Shown here: piece after piece, positions 1 through 9,251 of the stretch
Numbering within the stretch: the first letter of the stretch is position 1
Layout: every line of letters begins with the position of its first letter
DNA from: Fontisubflavum oceani
Lineage (GTDB): Bacteria > Pseudomonadota > Alphaproteobacteria > Rhodobacterales > Rhodobacteraceae
DNA length: 64,000 nt
Reading direction: 5' to 3'
NCBI RefSeq assembly: GCF_030407165.1
Contig: NZ_CP129111.1
Coordinates: forward strand, 372,001-436,000
The notes under the pieces: generated by a model
Database searches by the model: none
Told to the model about the DNA's origin: nothing
Seen by the model: only the letters and a program-made list of their open reading frames with translations
Position numbers and translations under genes: made by a program

Positions 1-693
1 TTCAGCATCTATCGCTGGAACCCTGATGACGGCAAAAACCCCCAGGTCGATACCTATTTCGTCGATATGGATACCTGCGGGCCGATGGTTCTGGACGCGC
101 TGATCAAGATCAAGAACGAGATCGACCCGACGTTGACCTTCCGTCGCTCCTGCCGCGAGGGGATTTGCGGCTCCTGCGCGATGAATATCGACGGGATCAA
201 CACGCTGGCCTGTATCTACGGCATGGATGAGATCAAGGGTGATGTGAAAATTTATCCCCTCCCCCACATGCCGGTGGTGAAGGATTTGATTCCCGATCTG
301 ACGCATTTCTACGCGCAACATGCGGCCGTCATGCCCTGGTTGGAAACCAAGACCCAAAACCCGGAACATGAGTGGCGCCAATCCATCGACGACCGAAAAA
401 AGCTCGATGGGTTGTATGAATGTGTGATGTGCGCCTGCTGTTCGACGTCTTGCCCGTCTTATTGGTGGAATGGTGACCGCTATCTCGGCCCTGCCGCACT
501 ACTCCACGCCTATCGCTGGATCATCGACAGCCGCGATGAGGCGACGGGTGAGCGTTTGGACGATCTCGAAGACCCGTTCAAACTCTATCGCTGCCACACC
601 ATCATGAACTGCACCAAGACCTGCCCCAAAGGCCTGAACCCCGCCAAGGCCATCGCATCGATCAAGAAGATGATGGTCGAGCGGCAACTCTGA
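1..693 (+). CDS. sdhB: Succinate dehydrogenase iron-sulfur subunit SdhB (5' end outside window)
   Basis: SdhB carries electrons from the flavoprotein SdhA to quinone in respiratory complex II on the inner face of the membrane. The frame is open from base 1, so the start lies upstream; 230 codons are present. The N-terminal part has the plant-type 2Fe-2S ligands (SCREGICGSC, with a further Cys at TLAC). The C-terminal part has two cysteine clusters for the 4Fe-4S and 3Fe-4S centres (CVMCACCSTSCP and CHTIMNCTKTCPKGLNP). The ending KAIASIKKMMVERQL is typical of the family. A small gene starts one base after the stop, so the two are probably co-transcribed. Confidence 0.97.
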   Translation, partial: FSIYRWNPDDGKNPQVDTYFVDMDTCGPMVLDALIKIKNEIDPTLTFRRSCREGICGSCAMNIDGINTLACIYGMDEIKGDVKIYPLPHMPVVKDLIPDLTHFYAQHAAVMPWLETKTQNPEHEWRQSIDDRKKLDGLYECVMCACCSTSCPSYWWNGDRYLGPAALLHAYRWIIDSRDEATGERLDDLEDPFKLYRCHTIMNCTKTCPKGLNPAKAIASIKKMMVERQL

Positions 694-694
694 C

Positions 695-991
695 ATGCCG
701 GACAAAGAGCTTCCGGTCGCCTTCACGTCACCCGAGGAGTTCCACGAGGTGATGCGCTATCTCTCTGCGCGGATGGGGTACATCAACCGCGTGGCGGGTG
801 ATGAGAAGGTGTTTCTGGTTGAGATCAGCCGGATCCTGACCGGACTTGGCCGCCTTTTCGAAGACGGCTGTAAGGACCAAGAACTGCTTGTGCAATTCGG
901 GAGCGGGTGGGCCAAGGGCACAGCGACCGAGGAAGAGCGGCGCATGATCTTGGCGGACGCTTTGCTGCCGAAGGGCCCTTCCAAGGATTGA
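695..991 (+). CDS. Small hypothetical protein after sdhB
   Basis: A 98-residue protein whose ATG lies one base after the sdhB stop, which implies co-transcription and perhaps translational coupling. It has no signal peptide, no membrane segment and no cysteine cluster; it contains one Cys (DGCKDQ). The composition looks soluble and helical, with many charged residues. I do not recognise the family. The tight link to sdhB suggests a conserved neighbour in related genomes, but the sequence itself shows no role in complex II. The next 256 bases hold no convincing gene. Confidence 0.7.
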   Translation: MPDKELPVAFTSPEEFHEVMRYLSARMGYINRVAGDEKVFLVEISRILTGLGRLFEDGCKDQELLVQFGSGWAKGTATEEERRMILADALLPKGPSKD

Positions 992-1247
992 CGGTTCCGC
1001 ATTGCGCGATGCGCAAGCTGGCCATTGGGCGCGGCGGCGCCCCTTTGTTGTGAAGACGTTTGGTCAGCGTAGCAGCAGACTCACGGCGGCTCTGTCGATG
1101 AAGCGGGATGTGAGCCGGGAGCCGATGGCGTGGTCTGTACGCAAAGGAGGGCGGCCCGGCGTGGATGAGGAGCGGTTCCGCTCCGCCTCCGGTCGATAGA
1201 GAAAATCGGCCACGCATGCTATCCTCTCCGTCGGGAACGGAGGGGAC

Positions 1248-2408
1248 ATGATGGCATCTGATCTCAATCTTCTTGTTGGAACGACCAAAGGCGCCTTCAT
1301 CCTTACGGGGGATACGGCGCGACAGGTCTGGTATGTCTCCGGCCCGCATTGTGACGGTTGGCCGATCAATCATGTGAATGGCGATCCCGCGAACGGTCTG
1401 ATCTGGGCCGGAGGCGGCAATGACTTCCTTGGCGCGGGCATCTGGCGCTCCGGCGATGGCGGGGGCACTTGGACGCTCTCCAAACTCTCCAAAGGTGAAA
1501 TCGATGATTGGGCTGCGAATGACCCGGAAACCGCGCGGTTCTTGAATTGGGAACCCATCGAGACCGCGTTCGATGGCGAGGTTTCGGCAATCTGGTCGGT
1601 CGCAAAGGTCCATGACACGCTCTATGCGGGCGGTAAGCCCGGCATGCTGCTTTCGAGCACTGATGATGGCTCAACGTGGGAGAAGGTGAGCACCCTGTCG
1701 GACCACCCAGATAAGGATCAGTGGAACCCCGGCGCAGCCGGGCTTGTGCTTCACACCATCGTCTCGGACCCTGATCAGCCGGGCAAACTCTGGGCCGGCA
1801 TCTCGGCCGCGGGCGTTTTCGCCACCGAAGATGGTGGACAGAGTTGGGAGCGGCGCAACCGCCTATCAAATGCCGAGGCCTGTTCCGGGCACGATCATCC
1901 CGCCGCGCCCCATGATGGGCAGACGGGACTTTGCGTGCATAACATCGTGCGCGCGCCGGGCGACCTGCTCTACCAACAAAACCACCATGGCGTCTTCCGC
2001 AGCCCCGATGGCGGGCGGAATTGGCACGACATCACCACAGGCCTGCCCTCGACCTTCGGCTTCCCCATCGCCCTGCATCCGACGGATCCGTACACGATCT
2101 GGGTCCTACCTCTGAACGGCGATAACGAAGGGCGCTACCCGCCCGAGGCGCGCGCAGCCGTTTGGAAATCCAGCGATGGCGGCGAGAGTTGGCAGGCCAA
2201 GCGCCACGGCCTCCCGGGCGAAAACTGCTTCTTCACCGTGCTGCGCCAAGCCATGGCCACCGACCGCCAAAGCCCCGCAGGCGTGTATTTCGGCACAAAT
2301 ACCGGCTCGATCTTTGCCAGCCGCGATGAAGGCGAAACTTGGGACGAGATCGCCAGCCATCTGCCGACCATCCTGTCCGTCGAGGTTTTGGAGCGTGCCG
2401 CGGAGTGA
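1248..2408 (+). CDS. Sialidase-like beta-propeller protein with Asp-box (BNR) repeats
   Basis: A 386-residue protein built from repeats carrying the Asp-box signature S/T-x-D-x-G-x-x-W. Six copies are visible: SGDGGGTW, STDDGSTW, TEDGGQSW, SPDGGRNW, SSDGGESW and SRDEGETW. This pattern predicts a beta-propeller like those of sialidases and VPS10/photosynthesis-stability proteins. There is no signal peptide, so the protein is probably cytoplasmic. The catalytic residues of true sialidases cannot be identified, so a glycosidase activity should not be assumed. The start is one of two adjacent ATGs (1248, 1251) behind a GGAGGGG ribosome site. Confidence 0.8.
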   Translation: MMASDLNLLVGTTKGAFILTGDTARQVWYVSGPHCDGWPINHVNGDPANGLIWAGGGNDFLGAGIWRSGDGGGTWTLSKLSKGEIDDWAANDPETARFLNWEPIETAFDGEVSAIWSVAKVHDTLYAGGKPGMLLSSTDDGSTWEKVSTLSDHPDKDQWNPGAAGLVLHTIVSDPDQPGKLWAGISAAGVFATEDGGQSWERRNRLSNAEACSGHDHPAAPHDGQTGLCVHNIVRAPGDLLYQQNHHGVFRSPDGGRNWHDITTGLPSTFGFPIALHPTDPYTIWVLPLNGDNEGRYPPEARAAVWKSSDGGESWQAKRHGLPGENCFFTVLRQAMATDRQSPAGVYFGTNTGSIFASRDEGETWDEIASHLPTILSVEVLERAAE

Positions 2409-2539
2409 CCCGCCGATGTCGCGCCGGTGAGCCTTGCACCACACACATAACGCGCCTGCGGAAAGATGAGATGTGCCCTGCCCGGCCAGCGCATAGTCTT
2501 TGGGCCAAAGGGAGGCCGTTTGACTGCAAAGAGGCCAAG

Positions 2540-2692
2540 ATGCCAAACACCGTGACATTTCGCAAACCGACGCCCGCCATTGACCCAGACGTCGCCTTGC
2601 AGATTTTGGAAGAGGCTTGGGCCTATTACACGCCCAATCCGACAGAGGTCGACGAGACCCCGGAATACCCGGAGCTGACCGAGGCGGCCTAA
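2540..2692 (+). CDS. Short hypothetical protein (50 aa)
   Basis: An ATG at 2540 opens 50 codons rich in Pro, Glu and Asp, ending ELTEAA. It lies between the propeller gene and the FAD dehydrogenase on the same strand. The acidic composition and codon use resemble the neighbouring genes. A GAGG sequence precedes the start. It is soluble, with no Cys and no membrane segment. I do not recognise a family. The case rests on codon composition and gene-free surroundings, so it is moderate. Confidence 0.5.
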   Translation: MPNTVTFRKPTPAIDPDVALQILEEAWAYYTPNPTEVDETPEYPELTEAA

Positions 2693-2759
2693 CGTTAGGT
2701 CCGGTTCGACAAGAACCAAATCTCAATGCTAGCCTCCTCTGCTCAAGGAGGGAGCTGGC

Positions 2760-4392
2760 ATGGGACAGGCAGACATCATCGTCATCGGCGGAGGGCTGTC
2801 CGGCCTTGTTGCCGCGTTTCATGCCGCCGAACGCGGGCGCAAGGTACTGCTCTTAGATCAAGAAGGTCCACAATCGCTTGGTGGGCAAGCTTGGTGGTCG
2901 CTTGGCGGCTTGTTCATGATCGACACGCCGGAACAGCGACGCTTGGGTTTGAAAGACAGCCGAGACCTCGCCGCGACAGATTGGTTCGGTGCGGCTCAGT
3001 TTGACCGACCGGAAGATGCGAACCCACGGAAATGGGCCGACGCCTATCTAGATTTTGCCGCAGGCCCGATGCGCGGCTATCTCCACGGGCTCGGCATGCG
3101 GTGGTTTCCCGTGGTGGGGTGGGCCGAACGCGGCGGTGCATTGGCCGACGGTCACGGCAATGCAATCCCCCGGTTTCATGTGACATGGGGCACCGGCACC
3201 GGGGTTGTGAAACCTTATGCCGACCGAGTCACCCAACATCCCAATATCACGTTGAGATATCGGCACCGCGTCCGGGGGCTAACCGTCGACGGCGGCGTAT
3301 TGACCGGCGTGCATGGTGATATCTTGGCCGATGACGGCGTAGGGCGAGGCGGCGCGACCAATCGAGAGGTCACCGGCGATTTCACCTATGACGCCGAGGC
3401 AGTGATTGTCACCACTGGCGGGATTGGTGGCAACCACGACCTGGTGCGAGAATACTGGCCGCGCGATCGGTTGGGCAGCCCGCCGATCAAGATGGTGGCG
3501 GGCGTGCCGGACTATGTCGACGGTCAGATGCAGTTGGCAACCGTGGCCGCCGGTGCGGCGGTGATCAACAAAGACCGCATGTGGCATTACTGCGAAGGGC
3601 TAACCAATTGGGATCCCATCTGGCCCAATCACGGTATCCGCATTCTGCCTGGCCCCTCGTCGATGTGGTTCGATGCTCTTGGTGACCGGATGGAGGCGCC
3701 CTGTTTCCCCGGCTTCGATACGCTCTCAACACTCAAACGCATCCTGGCCACGGGGCACGAGCATTCTTGGTTCATCCTCACCCAGAAAATCATCGAAAAG
3801 GAATTCGCCCTTTCAGGTTCCGAACAAAACCCCGATCTCACCTCCGGCAAGTGGCGTTCGGTGATCAAGGAACGGTTGGGCAAAGGCGCGACGCGGGCGG
3901 TCGAGGCGTTCAAGACACATGGCGAAGACTTCGTGGTGGCGGATGATCTGCCGACGCTTGTTGAGGGGATGAATAAGATCACCCCGCAAATGCCCGTCGA
4001 TCGCCCATATTCGGACTCAGATTGAGGCGCGAGACGCCCAACTCACGAACAAAGTCTCCAAAGATGCGCAGATCACCGCGATCCGAGGCGCGCGGGCGTA
4101 TCTGGGGGATAAACTGATCCGCACCGCAAAACCCCATGCGATCTTGGACCCGGCAAATGGACCCTTGATCGCCGTCCGGCTGAATATCCTAACCCGGAAA
4201 TCCCTTGGCGGGCTTCACACCAATCTCAACGGACAGGTGCTTCGCCCCGATGGGAGTGTTTTCGACGGTCTCTTCGCGGCTGGCGAAGTCGCGGGTTTCG
4301 GTGGTGGTGGCTTTCACGGCTACAATGCCCTGGAAGGGACATTCCTGGGCGGCTGTATTTTCTCAGGTATGATCGCGGGTGAAGCTGTTTAG
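2760..4392 (+). CDS. FAD-binding dehydrogenase (fumarate reductase/KstD-like), frame broken near 4002
   Basis: A flavoprotein of the FAD-binding-2 family, probably reducing or dehydrogenating a small carbon-carbon bond. The N-terminus shows the dinucleotide-binding motif (IIVIGGGLSGLVAA). The C-terminus shows the closing FAD motif (GEVAGFGGGGFHGYNALEG, then FLGGCIFSGMIAGE). The first frame ends at 4025. The second runs without a stop from about 4003 to 4392 and reads AHIRTQIEARDAQL, which continues the family sequence. Skipping one base at about 4002 joins them into 543 residues. The start ATG at 2760 follows AAGGAGGGAG. The break is more likely an inserted base call than decay, because both halves are well conserved. 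Confidence 0.82.
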
Positions 4393-4408
4393 CTTCACCG
4401 CTGGTCTT

Positions 4409-5113
4409 TTATGAAAACGCGGCTTCCAACGCGATTTCGACCATATCCGAGAAGCTCGACTGCCGATCTTCCGACGGCAACGCTTCACCCGTCACCAGAT
4501 GATCCGAAATCGTCAGAACCGCCAATGCCCGCCGCCCATATCGCGCAGCAAGAGTATAAAGCTCCGCCGCTTCCATTTCGACGGCAAGGATACCGTGACG
4601 GGTCATTTGCTCGTTGAGGTCAGGGCGCTCGTCATAAAACACATCGGACGAATAAATTCCGCCGACATGGGTGTCACATCCCTTGGACGCTGCCGCCGCG
4701 TGAGCCGCCTGCAGCAAACTCCAATCGGCGCAAGGCGCATAATTGAGTTCTTTGAAAAACCCCCGCGATGGGGTTGAGAGCGTTGACGATGTCATCGCCA
4801 GAACCACATCGCGGAGCTTAATCTGTGGCTGCATCGCGCCAGCAGAGCCAATCCGAATGAGCGTTTGCGCACCATAGTCCCGGATTAGCTCATTGGCATA
4901 AATCGAAAGGCTGGGCATGCCCATGCCCGAGCCATGAATTGTGACAGGATGACCACGCCAAGTGCCGGTAAAACCCAACATGCCCCGGACTTCATTGACA
5001 CACACAAGATCGTCCAGAAACCGCTCAGCAGCCCATTTCGCGCGCAACGGGTCTCCAGGCATAAGAACAGTTTCGGCAATATCGCCGGGCTTCGCACCAA
5101 TATGCACAGTCAT
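4409..5113 (-). CDS. deoD: Purine-nucleoside phosphorylase, DeoD type
   Basis: This 234-residue enzyme splits purine (deoxy)nucleosides with phosphate to free base and (deoxy)ribose-1-phosphate. Length and sequence match the hexameric DeoD family: MTVHIGAKPGDIAETVLMPGDPLRA at the start in broken form, the RIGSAGA phosphate/ribose region, VEMEAAELY at the nucleoside site, and TISDHL with the acid near the purine. It converges with the FAD dehydrogenase and is followed on the same strand by no close partner. Together with deoC at 13.5 kb it points to nucleoside salvage and catabolism. Confidence 0.95.
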   Translation of the reverse strand: MTVHIGAKPGDIAETVLMPGDPLRAKWAAERFLDDLVCVNEVRGMLGFTGTWRGHPVTIHGSGMGMPSLSIYANELIRDYGAQTLIRIGSAGAMQPQIKLRDVVLAMTSSTLSTPSRGFFKELNYAPCADWSLLQAAHAAAASKGCDTHVGGIYSSDVFYDERPDLNEQMTRHGILAVEMEAAELYTLAARYGRRALAVLTISDHLVTGEALPSEDRQSSFSDMVEIALEAAFS

Positions 5114-5122
5114 CGCTTTGCC

Positions 5123-5434
5123 TCAGATCGCCATATCGTCAAGCGACTTGCCAGCGGCAAGCGCGTCTTTGATCCATCCAGGTTGCCGGCCACGACCCGT
5201 CCAAGTCTGACTTGCATCTGCCGGGTTGGCGTATTTCGGCAAAGATTTGGGCCCTGATCCACTTTTTCCGCCAAGAACTTCCTCTAAAGAAAACCCGTGC
5301 TCAAGTGCTGCCTTTTGGGCTGCGGCGAGAGCCTCTTTTTTCTTCCTCTTATCCACGTCTTTAAGAGCAGCGTCCACATCCCGCCGCAACTCCAAAAGCT
5401 CATCACGCGACATTTCGTTTAAGTTTTTTGCCAT
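5123..5434 (-). CDS. H-NS family nucleoid-associated protein (HvrA-like)
   Basis: A 103-residue DNA-binding protein. The N-terminal half is a charged coiled-coil for dimer formation (LNEMSRDELLELRRDVDAAL, then a KKK stretch). The C-terminal half has the H-NS DNA-binding core, TWTGRGRQPGWI. Family members silence AT-rich DNA, and HvrA in Rhodobacter modulates photosynthesis and nitrogen genes. An in-frame upstream ATG at 5491 exists, but the ATG at 5434 has an AGGGA site ten bases ahead and gives the usual family length, so it is preferred. The gene ends nine bases before the deoD start, so the two may share a transcript. Confidence 0.88.
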   Translation of the reverse strand: MAKNLNEMSRDELLELRRDVDAALKDVDKRKKKEALAAAQKAALEHGFSLEEVLGGKSGSGPKSLPKYANPADASQTWTGRGRQPGWIKDALAAGKSLDDMAI

Positions 5435-5558
5435 TTTAATGGTCCCTATTGTTGACTCGGGTTTGCTATGCCGCCTTTTGACGCCATGCAATAGGACCTA
5501 TTTATGGACATGTCTTTTTAGGCAGGTTTACACTTATGAAGTTTTGGGCATTGGCGCG

Positions 5559-7523
5559 TCATTCTGCGGCGATAGGCTGCGCGTCGACAAGGTGAACAAT
5601 GTCCATCATGATGCGATTTAGCTCGAAATCCTTGGGTGTATAGACTTTCGCAACCCCATAGCTCAGCAGAATCTCCACATCTTCATCGGGGATGATTCCC
5701 CCAACCATCACGGGAACGTGAGACATGCCTTCTGCATGCAGTCTTTCCATAACTTCTTTTATTAGCGGCACATGGCTGCCCGAAAGAATCGATAATCCAA
5801 TAACATGGGCATCCTCTATTTTTGCGGCTGCAACGATTTCTTCGGGTGTTAGCCGTATGCCCTCATAGGAGATATCCATTCCGCAATCCCGCGCGCGGAA
5901 CGCGATTTGTTCAGCGCCATTGGAATGGCCATCGAGCCCCGGCTTGCCAACCAAGAATTTCAGACGCCGCCCAAGTCTGTCGCTGACCATATCTACGGCA
6001 TCGCGAATATCGTCCAGCCCTTCGGTTTTATTCGATGGGCTCTGGGCAACGCCGGTCGGACCCCGGTATTCGCCAAACACGGCCCGCATTACGCCGGCCC
6101 ATTCCCCTGTGGTCACGCCCGCTTTGGCGGCAGCAATTGAGGGCGGCATGACATTTGCACCGCTCTTGGCAGCATCGCGAAGCGCTGCGAGCGCTTCGGC
6201 GACGGAATTGGCGTCCCGTTCCGCCCGCCAGGCCTCCAATCTCGAAATCTGTTCGGCCTCTACTGCGGGATCGACGACCATGATACCTCCATCGGCCTCG
6301 GTCAAAGGCGATGGCTCGGTGGCGGTGTATTTGTTCACACCGACAACCACAGTTTCGCCTTGCTCAATGCCGTGAACACGGTCGGCATTTGACTCAACCA
6401 GGCGGCCCTTCATGTAGTCGATCGCGGCAATTGCACCGCCCATCGACTCCAGATTGGCCAATTCCGCCCGCGCGCCATCTTTCAGCGTCTCCACTTTGGC
6501 GGCGACAACGGGGTTACCGTCAAAAAGATCACCATATTCCAGAAGATCGGTCTCAAACGCCATGATCTGCTGCATCCGCATCGACCATTGCTGATCCCAC
6601 GGCCGCGGCAAACCAAGCGCCTCGTTCCAAGCCGGCAATTGCACCGCACGCGCGCGGGCGTTTTTGCTGAGCGTCACGGCCAGCATTTCGATCAGAATGC
6701 GATAGACGTTGTTTTCCGGCTGCTGCTCGGTCAGCCCGAGGGAATTGACCTGCACGCCATAGCGGAAGCGGCGGTATTTCGGGTCTTCAACGCCATAGCG
6801 ATCCTTACAGATCTCATCCCACAGCTCCACAAAGGCCCGCATTTTGCACATCTCGGTGACAAACCGGATACCCGCATTCACAAAAAACGAAATCCGCCCG
6901 ACCAGAGCGGGAAAGTCCGCCGGATCGACTCGGGGCCGCAGCGCGTCCAGAACCGCCGTCGCGGTTGCCAACGCAAAGGCCAATTCCTGCTCTGGCGTCG
7001 CGCCGGCCTCTTGCAGATGGTAGGAACACACATTCATTGGGTTCCATTTCGGCACATTGGAATAACAATACTCCGCGACATCCGCGATCATATTCAGCGA
7101 CGGTTTCGGCGGGCAGATATAGGTGCCGCGCGACAGGTACTCTTTGATCAGATCATTCTGCACAGTGCCCTGAAGCTTCGAGACATCTGCCCCCTGCTCT
7201 TCGGCCACGGCGATATAAAGCGCCAGAAGCCACGGCGCGGTCGCGTTGATCGTCATCGAGGTGTTCATCTGCTCTAACGGGATCTGATCAAACAGTGCCC
7301 GCATATCGCCCAGATGAGACACCGGAACACCGACCTTGCCGACCTCGCCGCGCGCCAATTCATGATCGCTGTCATACCCGGTCTGCGTCGGCAGATCGAA
7401 AGCAACGGACAGGCCGGTCTGCCCCTTTGCGAGGTTCCCGCGATAGAGTGCATTGGAGGCTTTGGCCGTCGAATGACCAGCATAGGTGCGGATGAGCCAA
7501 GGGCGGTCTTTGTCTGCGGTCAC
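5559..7523 (-). CDS. ecm: Ethylmalonyl-CoA mutase
   Basis: A 654-residue B12-dependent mutase that converts (2R)-ethylmalonyl-CoA to (2S)-methylsuccinyl-CoA in the ethylmalonyl-CoA pathway. The N-terminal catalytic barrel is that of the methylmalonyl-CoA mutase group (TYAGHSTAKASN, GLSVAFDLPTQTGYDSD, NTSMTINATAPWLLALY). The C-terminal cobalamin domain has the base-off motif DGHSNG with downstream GLSILSG and VMVGGIIP. A single-chain enzyme of this length, near ccr, fits Ecm rather than methylmalonyl-CoA mutase. The start is a GTG at 7523 preceded by GAGGAGC. A promoter candidate lies about 50-80 bases upstream. Confidence 0.94.
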   Translation of the reverse strand: MTADKDRPWLIRTYAGHSTAKASNALYRGNLAKGQTGLSVAFDLPTQTGYDSDHELARGEVGKVGVPVSHLGDMRALFDQIPLEQMNTSMTINATAPWLLALYIAVAEEQGADVSKLQGTVQNDLIKEYLSRGTYICPPKPSLNMIADVAEYCYSNVPKWNPMNVCSYHLQEAGATPEQELAFALATATAVLDALRPRVDPADFPALVGRISFFVNAGIRFVTEMCKMRAFVELWDEICKDRYGVEDPKYRRFRYGVQVNSLGLTEQQPENNVYRILIEMLAVTLSKNARARAVQLPAWNEALGLPRPWDQQWSMRMQQIMAFETDLLEYGDLFDGNPVVAAKVETLKDGARAELANLESMGGAIAAIDYMKGRLVESNADRVHGIEQGETVVVGVNKYTATEPSPLTEADGGIMVVDPAVEAEQISRLEAWRAERDANSVAEALAALRDAAKSGANVMPPSIAAAKAGVTTGEWAGVMRAVFGEYRGPTGVAQSPSNKTEGLDDIRDAVDMVSDRLGRRLKFLVGKPGLDGHSNGAEQIAFRARDCGMDISYEGIRLTPEEIVAAAKIEDAHVIGLSILSGSHVPLIKEVMERLHAEGMSHVPVMVGGIIPDEDVEILLSYGVAKVYTPKDFELNRIMMDIVHLVDAQPIAAE

Positions 7524-7573
7524 GGGCGGCGCTCCTCAAATCAGGTTTCGGCAACTTTATTCCACTCGGAGGG

Positions 7574-7602
7574 GTATATTGGGAATAATATGTCTATGTC
7601 AA
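7574..7602 (-). promoter_or_regulatory. Probable sigma-70-type promoter of ecm
   Basis: On the minus strand TTGACA (7602-7597) is followed after 17 bases by ATATAC (7579-7574), about 50 bases ahead of the ecm GTG. The -35 hexamer is perfect and the spacing is ideal. The -10 match is partial. Assigned by pattern only. Confidence 0.5.
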
Positions 7603-7717
7603 TTCGCTGCGTCGCGGCATTTCGATCCTTCTGACCTGGATGCGGCTCTCCTTTGTCTCCGACCGCGCCATCGCAAACGATTGTGCGCGCCTCGGTTTCC
7701 TGCCAGGGTCGCCTGCG

Positions 7718-9093
7718 ATGACGACCACGGTGGAACTGCCGCTTTGGGCTTTGCTCTTGATCCTCGCTTTTGCGGCGGTCGCGGCGTTGAATAATGTGCT
7801 GGTGCCCTCGGTGCGCTGGTATTTGCGGCGACGGCTCGAACGCGCCGTTGGCCGCTTGAACGAGCGGCTCGCCCGGCCGATTCAACCGTTCAAACTTGCG
7901 CGCCGGAACGATACCGTCCTGCGCCTTGTGTATGATCCCGAGGTGGCGCAGGCGATCGTCGATCATGCGCGCAGCACCGGCATTCGCGAAGACGTCGCCG
8001 CGCAAACCGCCGAACGCTATGCCCGAGAGATCGTGCCGGGGTTCTCGGCACTGACCTATTTCGGCTTCGCGATCCGGGCGGCCAAGTTTCTCAGCAAATC
8101 GCTCTACCGCGTGCGCCTCGCACAAGCCAATGACGCCGCGCTTGAGGCGATCGACCCGGACGCCACGGTGATCTTCGTGATGAATCACCGATCAAATATG
8201 GACTATGTCTTGGTCACCTGGCTCGCCGCCGAACGCTCGGCCTTGGCCTATGCGGTTGGTGAATGGGCGCGTGTCTGGCCACTCCGCCAACTGGTGCGGG
8301 CTATGGGTGGATACTTCATCCGGCGGCGGCACAACAACCCGCTCTATCGCAAGGTCCTGGCGCGCTATGTTCAGATGGCGACAGAGGCTGGCGTGACACA
8401 AGCTGTGTTTCCCGAAGGGGGTTGAGCCAGACCGGCGCGCTTGGCACCCCGAAGCTCGGTTTGATCTCCTACATTCTCGATGGGTTTCGGCCCGGCAAAT
8501 CCCGCGATGTCGTCTTTGTGCCCGTTGCATTGAACTACGACCGGGTCATGGAAGATCGCAACCTGATCGAGGCGCATGAGAAGGGCACAAGGCGGTTCCG
8601 CTTCAGCCTTTGGCCGATCTATCGCTATCTGCGGCGACAAATCTGGCTGAGGCTAACGCGGCGCTTCCATCGTTATGGATATGCCGCCGTCAGCTTTGGG
8701 ACCCCTTTGAGCCTGACTGAGTTTTTGAAAGAGCCTGCCGACGACGTCCCAGAACTCCTCGGTGCCGAGTTGATGCAACGGATTGGGTCGGTCATGCCGG
8801 TCGTGCCCGTGCCTCTGGTGTCCTATGCTCTGCGCGCCGGTGTGCGGGATCGCGCGGAACTGCGTGCCAGAGTTGGCGACCTGGTTGAGGGCGCACGCCG
8901 CCGAGGTGCCGAAGTCCACATTCCGCGTGATGATCTCGATTACACAACCGAAGCTGGCCTGCGGGCATTGATCGAGCGGCGGATGCTCTCTGAAACACCG
9001 GACGGGTTTGTTCTGAGTGAAGACGGGGAGGCCATTGTTGCCTTCTATGCGCGCTCCGTGGAACATCTTTTGGGCGATCAGACTAACCCCTAA
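7718..9093 (+). CDS. 1-acyl-sn-glycerol-3-phosphate/glycerol-3-phosphate acyltransferase, frame broken near 8417-8421
   Basis: A membrane-bound phospholipid acyltransferase. The N-terminus has one hydrophobic segment (LPLWALLLILAFAAVAAL). The catalytic NHRSNMD (H-x4-D) lies around residue 155 and the glycerol-phosphate motif FPEGG around residue 234. As read, a stop follows FPEGG at 8425. Adding one base to the five-G run at 8417-8421 restores FPEGGLSQTG and an unbroken 458-residue protein to 9093. The ATG at 7718, with CAGGG upstream, fits better than the 7640 alternative, which has no ribosome site. It lies between ecm and ccr but has no known role in their pathway. Confidence 0.82.
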
Positions 9094-9251
9094 AGCAACC
9101 TCAGGTTGATAATCTCGGCCTTTGCGACATATTATTTCTCAAAACATCGATTTCATGTTTGCATTGTTGCGTGACCATCTTTATGTCTCGCTGCACCAGC
9201 ACGGAATCGTTCCGCGCCGCAGCAATTCTAGATGAGGCAGTAGGAGGCCCA